NCBI GenBank assembly: GCA_035291705.1
Contig: DATDRM010000207.1
Location: 1 to 10,552 of the forward strand
Length of the DNA stretch: 10,552 nucleotides
Reading direction: 5' to 3'
From: DATDRM01 sp035291705
GTDB taxonomy: Bacteria > Chloroflexota > Anaerolineae > Anaerolineales > UBA4823
In this document: positions 1-7,464 of the stretch, in pieces
Layout of the letters: each line of letters starts with the position of its first letter
Numbering within the stretch: the first letter of the stretch is position 1
The notes under the pieces: model-generated
The model's database searches: none
Seen by the model: the letters and a program-made list of their open reading frames with translations, nothing else
What the model was told of the DNA's origin: nothing
Made by a program: the position numbers and the translations under genes

Positions 1-471
1 CACCGCTTTTTGTCCGACTGCGGCCGCCATGCCCGCCAGGGCTGCGCCAGCATTCCCCGTCGAGGCGGTCACCACGACCTGAGCGCCGGTCTGCCTGGCG
101 CGGGCTACCACCACCGCGCTGGCTCGATCTTTGAAAGAAGCTGTGGGGTTGCGACTTTCATCCTTGATCCATAGACTGCGCAATCCCAGTTGATCGCTGA
201 GTAGAGTCGGTTTAAAGTGCGGGGTCCATCCCGCGGCGCGCAGCGGCGTGGCCTCGCCTCCCGGATCGTCGACCGGAAGCAAAGGCAGGTAGCGCCATAA
301 TGAGCGATCAGGGGAGGCTTTGATCGTATCTGGGGAAAGATTTCTGTTGAGGGCAGCATAATCCAGGATGACATCCAGGTTGCCACCATCGGTGGGACAG
401 GTATAGGTCGCTTCGCCAGGGCTGTATTGGCGATCGCAAAGGGAACAGCGATATGCACTGAAGCGAGGCAT
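1..471 (-). CDS. thrC: Threonine synthase family PLP enzyme, N-terminal part (cut by left window edge)
   Basis: Threonine synthase converts O-phosphohomoserine to threonine in the cytoplasm with pyridoxal phosphate (PLP). The 157 visible residues start with a small zinc-ribbon-like module (C9, C12, C25, with D28 where a fourth cysteine is often found). A TPL motif follows at 75-77, then the PLP-lysine block KDESRNPTASFKDR at 103-116 with K114 as the expected Schiff-base lysine. The glycine/serine-rich phosphate-binding region TASTGNAGAALAG is at 135-147. Family members are about 350-400 residues, so more than half is missing. Two adjacent ATGs (474 and 471) are possible starts. The stretch AAGGA directly touches the first and lies 3 nt before the second, so I chose 471. 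The start overlaps the stop of the preceding ATPase gene, implying translational coupling. Other fold-type II PLP enzymes (cysteate synthase, diaminopropionate ammonia-lyase) cannot be fully excluded without the C-terminal half, but the zinc-ribbon N-terminus favours threonine synthase. Confidence 0.82.
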   Translation of the reverse strand, partial: MPRFSAYRCSLCDRQYSPGEATYTCPTDGGNLDVILDYAALNRNLSPDTIKASPDRSLWRYLPLLPVDDPGGEATPLRAAGWTPHFKPTLLSDQLGLRSLWIKDESRNPTASFKDRASAVVVARARQTGAQVVVTASTGNAGAALAGMAAAVGQKAV

Positions 472-2036
472 CATTCCTTCGCCGCCCCGCTTTCTGACTG
501 CACGCCGGCCATCATTAACCCCAGCTGCTCCGCAGTTGCCTGTTCGGTGATCACCTCTCCCATGATTTGACCTTCGTAAATCACCGCAATCCGATCCGAG
601 AGAGTCAGGATTTCGTCAAGATCTTCCGAAATCAATAAGATCGCAGTCCCTTCGGCGCGTTGTTCCAATAGCCGGTGGTGGACGTATTCGGTCGCCCCGA
701 TATCCAGGCCGCGTGTCGGTTGGGAGGCGATCAAGACGCGCGGCTGGCGCGATAATTCCCGGGCCAGGAGCAATTTCTGAATGTTGCCGCCAGAGAGATT
801 CTTCACCGGCGTCTCCTGAGACGGGGTTTTAACATTGAAGTTGCGGACCAGCTCCGCTGAACGGCGTGAGATCGCTCGGAAATTAAAAAATCCATAGCGA
901 GAATAGGGTTGCTGGTCGTGTTCACGCAAGATCAGGTTTTCCGCCACGTTGAACTCTTTGATCATGCCGTCGCGCATGCGCTCCTCCGGGATATATGATA
1001 CCCCGCGTTCGATCACCGCGTTCGGCGATAAGCCGGTGATATCTTTCCCTTCCAAAAGTACCTTACCACCAGAGGGCGGCCGCAAGCCGGTGATCACCTC
1101 TGCCAGTTCGCGCTGGCCATTGCCGGAAACCCCGGCCACCCCCAGGATTTCTCCATCCCTCACTTCCAGGTTCACCCCGCGTAAGGCTGGCGTCTCGCGA
1201 TCGCTTTTCACCCATAAGTCGCTCAAGGCCAGGCGTACTTGCCCCTGTTCCATCTGGATCCGCTCGGGTTTTAATCCCATCTCACGCCCGACCATCATGC
1301 GCGCCAGCTCACCCCTGGTGGTTTGGGCAGTGGCCTGCGTTCCAATCACGCGGCCATCCCGCAACACCGTGACCCGATCGCTGATGTCGAGCACTTCGTG
1401 TAGTTTATGGGAGATAAAGATCAGAGCATGCCTGTCCTTAACCATTTGCCGCAGGGTGACGAATAGCTCGCTCACTTCCTGCGGTGTGAGCACGGCGGTC
1501 GGCTCGTCGAGGATCAACAGAGCCGCGCCACGGTATAAAGCTTTGATAATTTCAACCCGCTGCTGCTGGCCGACTGCCAGCTGCCAGACATATGCCTCCG
1601 GATCCACCTGCAGGCCGTACACCTCAGCCAGCTCTCGGATGCGCTTCGAAACCCGATCCAGGTCGGTCAGCGACCCGCGCGAGGAGGGCAACCCCAGAGC
1701 GACATTTTCTGCCACCGACAGGCTGGGGACGAGCATGAAATGCTGGTGGATCATGCCGATCCCAGAGCGGATGGCGTCATGTGGAGATTCTATGGCGACC
1801 GTCCGTCCGTTAATCCTGATCTGGCCTTCATCTGGACGATATAAACCATACAGGACGCGCATGAGCGTGCTCTTCCCGGCGCCATTCTCACCCAGCAGAG
1901 CATGCACTTCACCAGAACGCACATCGAAATCAATATGGTCGTTCGCCAAAACACCAGGGAAGCGCTTGACGATCCCCTCCATTTCCATCTGGGAGATCTG
2001 CACTTGCCCGGACGGCAATAAGTCAGAAACGATCAT
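471..2036 (-). CDS. BMP/nucleoside-class ABC transporter ATP-binding protein (double NBD), module II
   Basis: This cytoplasmic ATPase of a YufO/NupO-type importer has two nucleotide-binding domains in one 521-residue chain, the usual length. NBD1 carries Walker A GENGAGKST (49-57, K55), Q-loop Q98, the signature variant LAVGQQQ (153-159, as in YufO proteins rather than LSGGQ), Walker B LLILDEPTA (173-181) and switch H210. NBD2 has the family's typical degenerate Walker A GVSGNGQRE (302-310, no lysine), an intact signature LSGGNIQ (414-420), LIASQPTRGLD in place of Walker B (435-445), and S470-E471 instead of the switch histidine. One hydrolysing and one degenerate composite site is normal here. 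The start is uncertain: ATG at 2036 has no Shine-Dalgarno, and ATGs at 1988 and 1982 lie closer to where family proteins begin. A hairpin separates it from the binding-protein gene. The stop overlaps the start of the thrC-like gene. It most likely drives permeases C/D. Confidence 0.93.
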   Translation of the reverse strand: MIVSDLLPSGQVQISQMEMEGIVKRFPGVLANDHIDFDVRSGEVHALLGENGAGKSTLMRVLYGLYRPDEGQIRINGRTVAIESPHDAIRSGIGMIHQHFMLVPSLSVAENVALGLPSSRGSLTDLDRVSKRIRELAEVYGLQVDPEAYVWQLAVGQQQRVEIIKALYRGAALLILDEPTAVLTPQEVSELFVTLRQMVKDRHALIFISHKLHEVLDISDRVTVLRDGRVIGTQATAQTTRGELARMMVGREMGLKPERIQMEQGQVRLALSDLWVKSDRETPALRGVNLEVRDGEILGVAGVSGNGQRELAEVITGLRPPSGGKVLLEGKDITGLSPNAVIERGVSYIPEERMRDGMIKEFNVAENLILREHDQQPYSRYGFFNFRAISRRSAELVRNFNVKTPSQETPVKNLSGGNIQKLLLARELSRQPRVLIASQPTRGLDIGATEYVHHRLLEQRAEGTAILLISEDLDEILTLSDRIAVIYEGQIMGEVITEQATAEQLGLMMAGVQSESGAAKE

Positions 2037-2050
2037 AAATAAGTTTAATT

Positions 2051-2085
2051 GGTGTTTTGCGGAGGGGTTGCCCCCGCAAAACACC
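2051..2085 (-). terminator. Intergenic hairpin after the binding-protein gene; attenuator or mRNA-stabilising stem
   Basis: A perfect 12-bp inverted repeat (arms 2051-2062 and 2074-2085, ggtgttttgcgg and its complement) encloses 11 nt. After a single bulged A at 2063 the inner bases can pair three more G:C pairs and leave a GTTG loop. On the coding strand it lies 15 nt after the TAA of the binding-protein gene and about 14 nt before the first possible ATG of the ATPase gene. The tail on the coding strand, AATTAAACTTATTT, is AT-rich but not a clean U-tract, so full termination is doubtful. Partial termination or protection of the upstream mRNA 3' end is more plausible. The stem is seen directly; its role is inferred. 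Confidence 0.6.
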
Positions 2086-2100
2086 ATGACAGATTTATCT

Positions 2101-4275
2101 TTACTCGCTTGGGCCTTGCATACCTTCCAGAAGTTGTGGCAGGTACCAGATTTGCTCGTCCGTGGCAGCTTCGCCAGCCGCGATATAGGCCGAACCGTCC
2201 TGAAGGTTGATCGGGCCGCTCCACACGTTAATCTCTCCCGAGGCCAGGCCGGCGATAAACTCGTCCAGGAAGGCCTGGTTTTCAGCCGACAACCCTGGCC
2301 CGGAAACCCAACCAACGGCCGTCTTGGTGTTATCGGTCAGGTCATCCCAATTGGGAGCATTCCAATCCCAGGATTGCGCCCAAGTCCCATCCTGAACGGC
2401 TTTAGCAGTCTCCAGGTAGGCCGGACCCCAGTTGAAATAGGGCACGCCCAGGCAGATATCCGGGGCATTGTCACAGGCGCCCTCGAAGTCATAGGGGACT
2501 GCCCACACGGCATCTCCCTGGGCAGCCTTTTGCCCGGTGACGTCGATCCCTTCGGTGGTATCGATGCCACTCAAGACGACATCTGCTCCGCCGTCAAGGA
2601 ATGTATTGGTGACCTCCGTCGGATCAAGGGTCACGCCCGGGATGTTGAACCAGAAGCCGATCCAGCTAACCGTGAACTGCAAGTCAGCCGGGGCCATGCC
2701 ACGATAGCTCTCGTAGCAGTATTTCGCGCCCAGGTAAGCAGAAGAGGCCAAGCGGCGGGTTTCAAAGTTGATCAGCGGGCCCAGGTAGCCGAGTTGACCG
2801 GTTTGAGAGGTCAAAGCTGCGGCGCAACCGGCGATGGCCTTCATGTCCTCCATGCGGCCCATGATGTTACCCTCGTTGGGGGGCGCTTCTCCGGTGAGCA
2901 CGTCGTCACCCGAGATGTTGATCACGGTCACATCCGGATACTTCTCGGCCACGCCCAGGGTGTCTTCCTCGAATTCATCCGAAGTGGTGAAGATCAGTTT
3001 GGCGCCATCCGCCACCATATCGTCTACCACACCTTCCAGCGTGGCTTCAGGCTTATCGGCTGGGTTGAGCGACTCGAAGACGATCATGCGCGACCCAGGC
3101 ATGTTCTGTAGGACGTATTCTCCGCCTGTGACGTGAGCCTGGCTCCAGCCGCGATCGTTCTTCGGCCCAACCAGCACTAACCCGAAGACGAACTCTTCAG
3201 CGGGTGGGGGAGGCGGCGCCTCGGCAACCACGATTGAGCCGTCGACGATCCCCGCCACGGTCTGGTCGGCCAGCACCTTAACCTCTGCCGGCAGGTCGAA
3301 GTCCGGGTTGAAATCCATCTTCAGACCGTCATTGGCCAGCGTCAAGGCGAATGCCTCGCCACCCATCTGGCCGCCTTTGACCTTGTTGATGATCTCGTTT
3401 AACGCTACCGTCCAATCGTAGACCTGGTTGGCGACGACGATGCCGGGCGCCAGGCTGGTCTGGCTGGATTGCGTTCCGAACCACAGGACGCCCTTCTCTT
3501 CGGCCACACCGATCGCGCCGACCACCATCTGAGCCGTTCCGGTCATGGCATCTGCGCCGGCCTGGATGTGGGTCTCCGCAGCCGCCGATGCCAGGGCCAC
3601 ATCACTGAACGAGCCGATATAGTTGACATTGACGGTGATATCGGGCTTGGTCGCCTTTGCGCCGGCCACGAAGCCGTCAACGTACAGCTTGGCGTCGCCG
3701 GTTTCGATCGGGCCAACCACGCCGACCACACCGCTCTCCGACAGGCTGGCGGCGATCACGCCGTTCACGTAGCCGCCTTGTTCAGAGCGCGCTTCGTAAG
3801 CAAACACGTTGTTGATGCCTTGATCTACAAACGTGTCAACCGTAGTGCCCCAGGCAAAGCTGGTCTCTGGAAAGTCAGGGGCGATCTCCAGCAGTGAGCT
3901 GCCGTACTGGGAGCCGTGGGCGATCACCAGGTTGTATCCCTGGCTGGCATAGTCCCGCAGCGCTGCGGCGGCGTCGTCGACGACGAACATCCCCTCGGAG
4001 TAGTCGAATTCAAAGGCATCCGCGCCCATCTTACCATGGATCACAGACAGGGCATCGTACATGCTCTGGCTGAACGCCAGGTCATTGATGGCGCTTGGCA
4101 TGACGACGGCTACCCGGAATGGCTCTCCGGGAGCAGCAGTCTCTACAGGGGGTGCTTCAGTCGCAGGACCGGGTTCGACGGTCGCTGGTTGTGTTTCTGG
4201 CACCGCGGGGGCGCACGCAGCCAATACCAGCGCTATCGCCAGGAGCAATCCCATCCACTTGAAATGCTTGTTCAT
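2101..4275 (-). CDS. Tandem BMP-family substrate-binding lipoprotein (two fused binding domains)
   Basis: This 724-residue lipoprotein is about twice the usual 320-400 residues of BMP/PnrA-type binding proteins. A signal peptide with lipobox LAAC (18-21) predicts lipid attachment at C21, followed by a Pro/Thr/Glu-rich spacer to about residue 51. Domain 1 (about 52-350) opens FRVAVVMP and has the BMP-type NDLAFSQ motif (64-70) and a PDFPETSF segment (133-140). A linker APPPPPAEE (353-361) leads to domain 2 (about 362-720), opening FVFGLVLVG with the matching NDRGWSQ motif (373-379), the parallel segment KYPDVTVI (445-452) and FNWGPAYLETA (614-624). It ends with a SGPINLQDG...AAGE stretch seen in a distinct BMP subgroup. 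The domains are clearly diverged, so this is a fusion of two types, not a recent duplication. Domain 2 has four cysteines (484, 520, 601, 608) and domain 1 none. A strong Shine-Dalgarno fixes the start at 4275. An in-frame stop lies just upstream. Confidence 0.93.
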   Translation of the reverse strand: MNKHFKWMGLLLAIALVLAACAPAVPETQPATVEPGPATEAPPVETAAPGEPFRVAVVMPSAINDLAFSQSMYDALSVIHGKMGADAFEFDYSEGMFVVDDAAAALRDYASQGYNLVIAHGSQYGSSLLEIAPDFPETSFAWGTTVDTFVDQGINNVFAYEARSEQGGYVNGVIAASLSESGVVGVVGPIETGDAKLYVDGFVAGAKATKPDITVNVNYIGSFSDVALASAAAETHIQAGADAMTGTAQMVVGAIGVAEEKGVLWFGTQSSQTSLAPGIVVANQVYDWTVALNEIINKVKGGQMGGEAFALTLANDGLKMDFNPDFDLPAEVKVLADQTVAGIVDGSIVVAEAPPPPPAEEFVFGLVLVGPKNDRGWSQAHVTGGEYVLQNMPGSRMIVFESLNPADKPEATLEGVVDDMVADGAKLIFTTSDEFEEDTLGVAEKYPDVTVINISGDDVLTGEAPPNEGNIMGRMEDMKAIAGCAAALTSQTGQLGYLGPLINFETRRLASSAYLGAKYCYESYRGMAPADLQFTVSWIGFWFNIPGVTLDPTEVTNTFLDGGADVVLSGIDTTEGIDVTGQKAAQGDAVWAVPYDFEGACDNAPDICLGVPYFNWGPAYLETAKAVQDGTWAQSWDWNAPNWDDLTDNTKTAVGWVSGPGLSAENQAFLDEFIAGLASGEINVWSGPINLQDGSAYIAAGEAATDEQIWYLPQLLEGMQGPSE

Positions 4276-4280
4276 ATTCT

Positions 4281-4290
4281 TTCTCCTTCC
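4281..4290 (-). promoter_or_regulatory. Strong ribosome binding site of the binding-protein gene
   Basis: The coding strand reads GGAAGGAGAA ending 5 nt before the ATG at 4275. AAGGAG at good spacing fixes the start and is stronger than any site for the neighbouring ATPase gene, whose possible starts have no recognisable Shine-Dalgarno. Confidence 0.8.
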
Positions 4291-4359
4291 TTACTAAATC
4301 ATGGAAAATTTGTAAGCTTCGTTCAGCCGGAAACATCCGATACTTTTCTGTCTGTTGCC

Positions 4360-4370
4360 ATCACCTCCTT
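4360..4370 (-). promoter_or_regulatory. Extended Shine-Dalgarno-like sequence in the leader, without a conventional gene
   Basis: The coding strand carries AAGGAGGTGAT, complementary over 11 nt to the canonical 16S rRNA 3' end. It lies 84 nt upstream of the binding-protein start. The only start codon nearby is an ATG at 4361-4359 that overlaps its last bases, just 2 nt after GGAGG. That ATG opens a 12-codon frame ending in TGA at 4325-4323. The surrounding 139-bp gap (4276-4414) holds no other gene and no convincing -35/-10 pair. It could serve a leader peptide, or act as a 30S-binding mRNA stabiliser like the STAB-SD elements known from Bacillus. The match is seen; the function is inferred. 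Confidence 0.4.
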
Positions 4371-4414
4371 CGTCTATATTCAGCTGCATCTAATCATCAT
4401 CTTATCATAAGTCC

Positions 4415-5347
4415 CTACTCGCCGCGCTCATAAGGTTTGCTCAACGCAGCCGGCGGGCGAACGCGCTGCACAGCCACAACCAGCGCCAATATTGTCAGGA
4501 CATAGGGCATCATCACGGCAATGTCGGAAGGAACAGGGATAGCCAATACTTGCACCCACAATTGTAAAGCATTGACCATGCTAAAGAGCAGCGATCCGGC
4601 CAGGACCCCCAGCGGACGCCAGCCGCCGAAATAAACCAGGGCTACTGCGATGAAGCCCAACCCGCTGGTCAGGTTTTGCTGGAACACGTTGAGCAGGGCG
4701 ATCGACAGCGAAGCGCCGGCAACGCCGGACAGCAAGCCGCCTAGGATCGTGGTAAAGTATCGCACGCCATTCACGCTCACACCCAGGGAATCGGCCGCCT
4801 CTGGATTCTCGCCTACTGCCCGGATCTTGAGTCCCAGGGTGGTCTTATTGATCACAAACCAGGAGATCGGCACCAGGGCATAGGCGATATAGACCATCAG
4901 ATTCTGGCTGAAGAAGATCTCGCCAATCACCGGAATATCGCTCAGAAACGGGATGTGGATTGGCGGGAAACCGCTGACCGTTTCGACGGTACCCAGGGTT
5001 TTCTGGAACAGCAAGTCGCTCATCCCCAGGCCAAACAGGTAAATACCGATCCCGCTGATCCCCTGTTCAGCCTTGAGGGTGACGTTGATAAAGGCAGTCG
5101 CCAATCCCATGATCCCGCCAACGATGATTGCGGCCAGTAAACCCAGCCACGGGTTTCCCGTGGTAAAGGTAACATAAAAACCTGCATAGGCTCCCAGGAG
5201 CATGACCCCATCCACACCCAGGTTGAGCATGCCGCTTAATTGACCAAATGTCTCGCCAATGGTGGCGTAAAGGTAAGGTGTCGCCAGACGAAAACCTGAA
5301 GCCAGGATGCCGATCACGACACTCGCAGTGAAGAGATCCTGGATCAT
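4415..5347 (-). CDS. BMP/nucleoside-class ABC transporter permease, YufQ type (permease D)
   Basis: This inner-membrane subunit pairs with a YufP-type partner to form the import channel. At 310 residues it is of normal length, with about eight to nine hydrophobic segments. Family hallmarks are GMLNLGVDGVMLLGA (39-53), the cytoplasmic coupling stretch GLKIRAVGENPEAAD (172-186) that should contact the ATPase, and SGLGFIAVALVYFGGWRPLG (228-247). The loop IPFLSDIP..GEIFFSQ (132-148) parallels IPVLKDIP..GPIFFDQ in permease B, showing the two are paralogues. The ATG overlaps the TGA of permease C by 4 bp (ATGA), with a weak AAGGTGG upstream, indicating coupled translation. It ends in TAG, followed by the 139-bp leader of the binding-protein gene. 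Likely partner: permease C with the ATPase at 471-2036. Confidence 0.92.
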   Translation of the reverse strand: MIQDLFTASVVIGILASGFRLATPYLYATIGETFGQLSGMLNLGVDGVMLLGAYAGFYVTFTTGNPWLGLLAAIIVGGIMGLATAFINVTLKAEQGISGIGIYLFGLGMSDLLFQKTLGTVETVSGFPPIHIPFLSDIPVIGEIFFSQNLMVYIAYALVPISWFVINKTTLGLKIRAVGENPEAADSLGVSVNGVRYFTTILGGLLSGVAGASLSIALLNVFQQNLTSGLGFIAVALVYFGGWRPLGVLAGSLLFSMVNALQLWVQVLAIPVPSDIAVMMPYVLTILALVVAVQRVRPPAALSKPYERGE

Positions 5348-6477
5348 ACGCCCACCTTGGCTTCTTTAGGGGATTGAACTTCTTCAGGAGTTTCGCTCAC
5401 GCGCTGCCGTGCCCAACGCCGTCTCCAAATGTCGCTGGCAACGACAAAAACCACGACTAAGCCATTGAGCGCAATGATAAAGGCAGATGGGACTTGCATC
5501 GCGCGCTGCAATTTGTTCGCGCCAACCAGGAGTGCTCCGAATAAGAAAGAGGCTGGGATTGCACCCAGAGGGTGCAACTGGCCGAATAAAGCCACAACGA
5601 TCCCGTTAAAACCTGCGCTCCCGGTAAAACCCGTCGCCGAGCCATCGGTAAACATGCGGTGGTGCACGCCGTATACCTGCACCGCGCCAGCCAGCCCGGC
5701 GAAGGCTCCGCTGAGCAGCAAGGCAAGCACAATATGGCGGGGCACATGGACGCCGGCGTAGCGGGAGGCCTTGGGGTTCAGGCCTACAGCCCGGATGCGA
5801 TAACCAACCGTGGTGCGCCAGAGAAAAATGAACACCAAAACCGCGGCGATGATCGCCAGGCCAGTCCCCAGATGCAGGCGCGTCGGCACCAGCCTGGGCA
5901 GATCGAATGCTTCAGCCAGGCGCGCTGTTTGGGGAATGCGCGAGGCCGCTTCGAGCTGCACCGGATCGATCATCAGTCCGCGCAACAAGAAGTTCATGCC
6001 TTGCACCGCGATCTGGTTCATCATGATCGTGCTCAGGATTTCATTGACGTTAAAGTAAGCTTTCAACGCGCCGGGGATGCCGCCCCAAACTGCGCCAGCC
6101 AGAAAACCGCTGGCCAAGGCCAGCGGGATGAGCAACCATCCCGGCGCATCAGGAAAGGATAGCCCAACCAGTGTTGCGCTCACTGCACCGACCACCAGCT
6201 GGCCCTCGCCGCCGATGTTGATCACACCTCCCCGAAAGGCGATACAGATGCCTAAGGCCACTAACAACAAGGGTGTCGCCTTAACCAGGGTATCCGCCAG
6301 CGCGTTCTGGCTGCCAAATGCGCCTTCCACCAGCGCCGAATATGCCTCGACCGGATCCGCGCCCAGCAGGATCAGCATGACCGCCCCAATCGCCAGGGCC
6401 GCCAGCGTCGCAAGGAATGGCAGGAGGGCAGTGAAGATTATTCCAAGGCGTGGATGTTTAGCGAAGAATACCCACAT
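5344..6477 (-). CDS. BMP/nucleoside-class ABC transporter permease, YufP type (permease C)
   Basis: This 377-residue inner-membrane permease has hydrophobic segments at about 11-38, 68-80, 93-106, 113-135, 205-220, 247-268, 302-322 and 332-348. The family motif GVINIGGEGQLVVGA (84-98) and the coupling stretch GYRIRAVGLNPKASRYAGV (225-243) are clear. The charged C-terminal tail (about 350-377) is probably cytoplasmic. The ATG lies 3 nt after the TAG of permease B and no good Shine-Dalgarno precedes it, so translation probably depends on re-initiation from the upstream gene. It overlaps permease D by ATGA. This gene marks the start of the second permease pair. It is a paralogue of permease A (shared NIGxEGQ motif, similar order of segments), but its coupling stretch is closer to the family consensus. 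Confidence 0.92.
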   Translation of the reverse strand: MWVFFAKHPRLGIIFTALLPFLATLAALAIGAVMLILLGADPVEAYSALVEGAFGSQNALADTLVKATPLLLVALGICIAFRGGVINIGGEGQLVVGAVSATLVGLSFPDAPGWLLIPLALASGFLAGAVWGGIPGALKAYFNVNEILSTIMMNQIAVQGMNFLLRGLMIDPVQLEAASRIPQTARLAEAFDLPRLVPTRLHLGTGLAIIAAVLVFIFLWRTTVGYRIRAVGLNPKASRYAGVHVPRHIVLALLLSGAFAGLAGAVQVYGVHHRMFTDGSATGFTGSAGFNGIVVALFGQLHPLGAIPASFLFGALLVGANKLQRAMQVPSAFIIALNGLVVVFVVASDIWRRRWARQRVSETPEEVQSPKEAKVGV

Positions 6478-6480
6478 CTT

Positions 6481-7464
6481 CTAGGAAGTCCGTTCTTCGA
6501 CAAAGGTTGCCCCCAAAGCCCTGGGGGGAGAAACGCGCAACATGCGCCGCAATGGTCGTTGCGCGGCGCGCGGCGCAATGGCGATCAATCGTTCTGAGAC
6601 CTCACTGCTCACCAGCAATAACACGCCGATCATGAGCAGCCAGGGGAGGGAGTTGAAGGCAACCACGGATACTTCCGGAAACGTCCGCTGCAGGAATGTC
6701 GCCAGGGCTTTCGTCGCGCCAAACAAGATCGCGCCTACCGCGCCGCGCACAGGAGACCAACCGCCGAAGATCACGATCGCCAGGGCAATCCAGCCTAAAC
6801 CACGTGTATGGCCATCGGACCAGCCAATCTTGATATCCAGAGAGTAAGCCGCGCCAGCGATCCCAACCAGCGCCCCACCGAGCACCGCATAAAGATAGCG
6901 CACCCGGTTCACGTCCACTCCGCGGGCGAAAGCCGCCTCGGGGCGTTCTCCCGCCGATCGCAGGCGCAGGCCCGGCTGGGTGCGGAACAGCAGCAGCCAA
7001 GTCAATCCAACCAGCAGAAAGGCAAAATACACCACCGCGTCTTGATCGAAAAAGATCGGCCCCAGGATAGGGATATCTTTTAAAACCGGTATGGCGAAAT
7101 GCTTGACGACTGGCCCCGGGATGCGGGTATAGTTTTGACCCAGGAAAGCGCTCAAGTCGTCCCCGAGCAGCGTCAGGACAAAGCCGATGGCGAACATGCT
7201 TTGCCGCAAGCGGATGCTGCCGAAGGCGACGATAAAGGCGAACAACGCACCAACCGCCATAGCAGCCAGCAAGCCCACCCAGATATTGTCTGCCTTCAGC
7301 CCAACCACAAAAGCCGTCATCGCTGCCATCAACATCGTCCCATCCAGGGACAGATTTACAATGCCCGATCGCTCGGTAATGATTTCACCGCAAACGGCGA
7401 TCATCAACGGCGCGGACGCCAGGAGGATCGAGGCCAGAGTCTGGACGAGCTCGCTATTGTTCAT
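6481..7464 (-). CDS. BMP/nucleoside-class ABC transporter permease, YufQ type (permease B)
   Basis: This 327-residue inner-membrane permease carries ERSGIVNLSLDGTMLMAA (31-48), the counterpart of NLGVDGVMLLGA in permease D. The coupling stretch is GLRLRSAGERPEAAFARGV (165-183), followed by RGLGWIALAIVIFGGWSP (221-238). The C-terminal tail after about 290 is strongly basic (RAAQRPLRRMLR) and longer than in permease D, probably cytoplasmic. The start at 7464 is supported by AAGGAGG at 7468-7474, 3 nt before the ATG. The gene overlaps the end of permease A by 11 bp. The natural partners are permease A and the ATPase at 8497-9960, which together form a complete translocator lacking its own separate binding-protein gene. 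Confidence 0.92.
   Translation of the reverse strand: MNNSELVQTLASILLASAPLMIAVCGEIITERSGIVNLSLDGTMLMAAMTAFVVGLKADNIWVGLLAAMAVGALFAFIVAFGSIRLRQSMFAIGFVLTLLGDDLSAFLGQNYTRIPGPVVKHFAIPVLKDIPILGPIFFDQDAVVYFAFLLVGLTWLLLFRTQPGLRLRSAGERPEAAFARGVDVNRVRYLYAVLGGALVGIAGAAYSLDIKIGWSDGHTRGLGWIALAIVIFGGWSPVRGAVGAILFGATKALATFLQRTFPEVSVVAFNSLPWLLMIGVLLLVSSEVSERLIAIAPRAAQRPLRRMLRVSPPRALGATFVEERTS

Noticed and set aside
2037..2315. Extension of the module II ATPase frame upstream to 2315
   Set aside because: The extra residues overlap the 3' end of the binding-protein gene in another frame and read through the hairpin. They resemble nothing in the ATPase family, whose domain begins near 1988.
949..3111. A very long open frame on the plus strand (720 codons) spanning the hairpin and two genes
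   Set aside because: It is fully antisense to the ATPase and binding-protein genes, whose minus-strand products match known families along their length. The plus-strand translation is rich in Arg/Ser/Pro and low-complexity, with no recognisable motif, as expected of a shadow frame in GC-rich DNA.
4323..4361. The 12-codon frame after the extended Shine-Dalgarno as a real gene
   Set aside because: The ATG is only 2 nt from GGAGG, and the peptide (MATDRKVSDVSG) has no run of codons typical of attenuation leaders. It is kept as a finding about the site, not listed as a gene.
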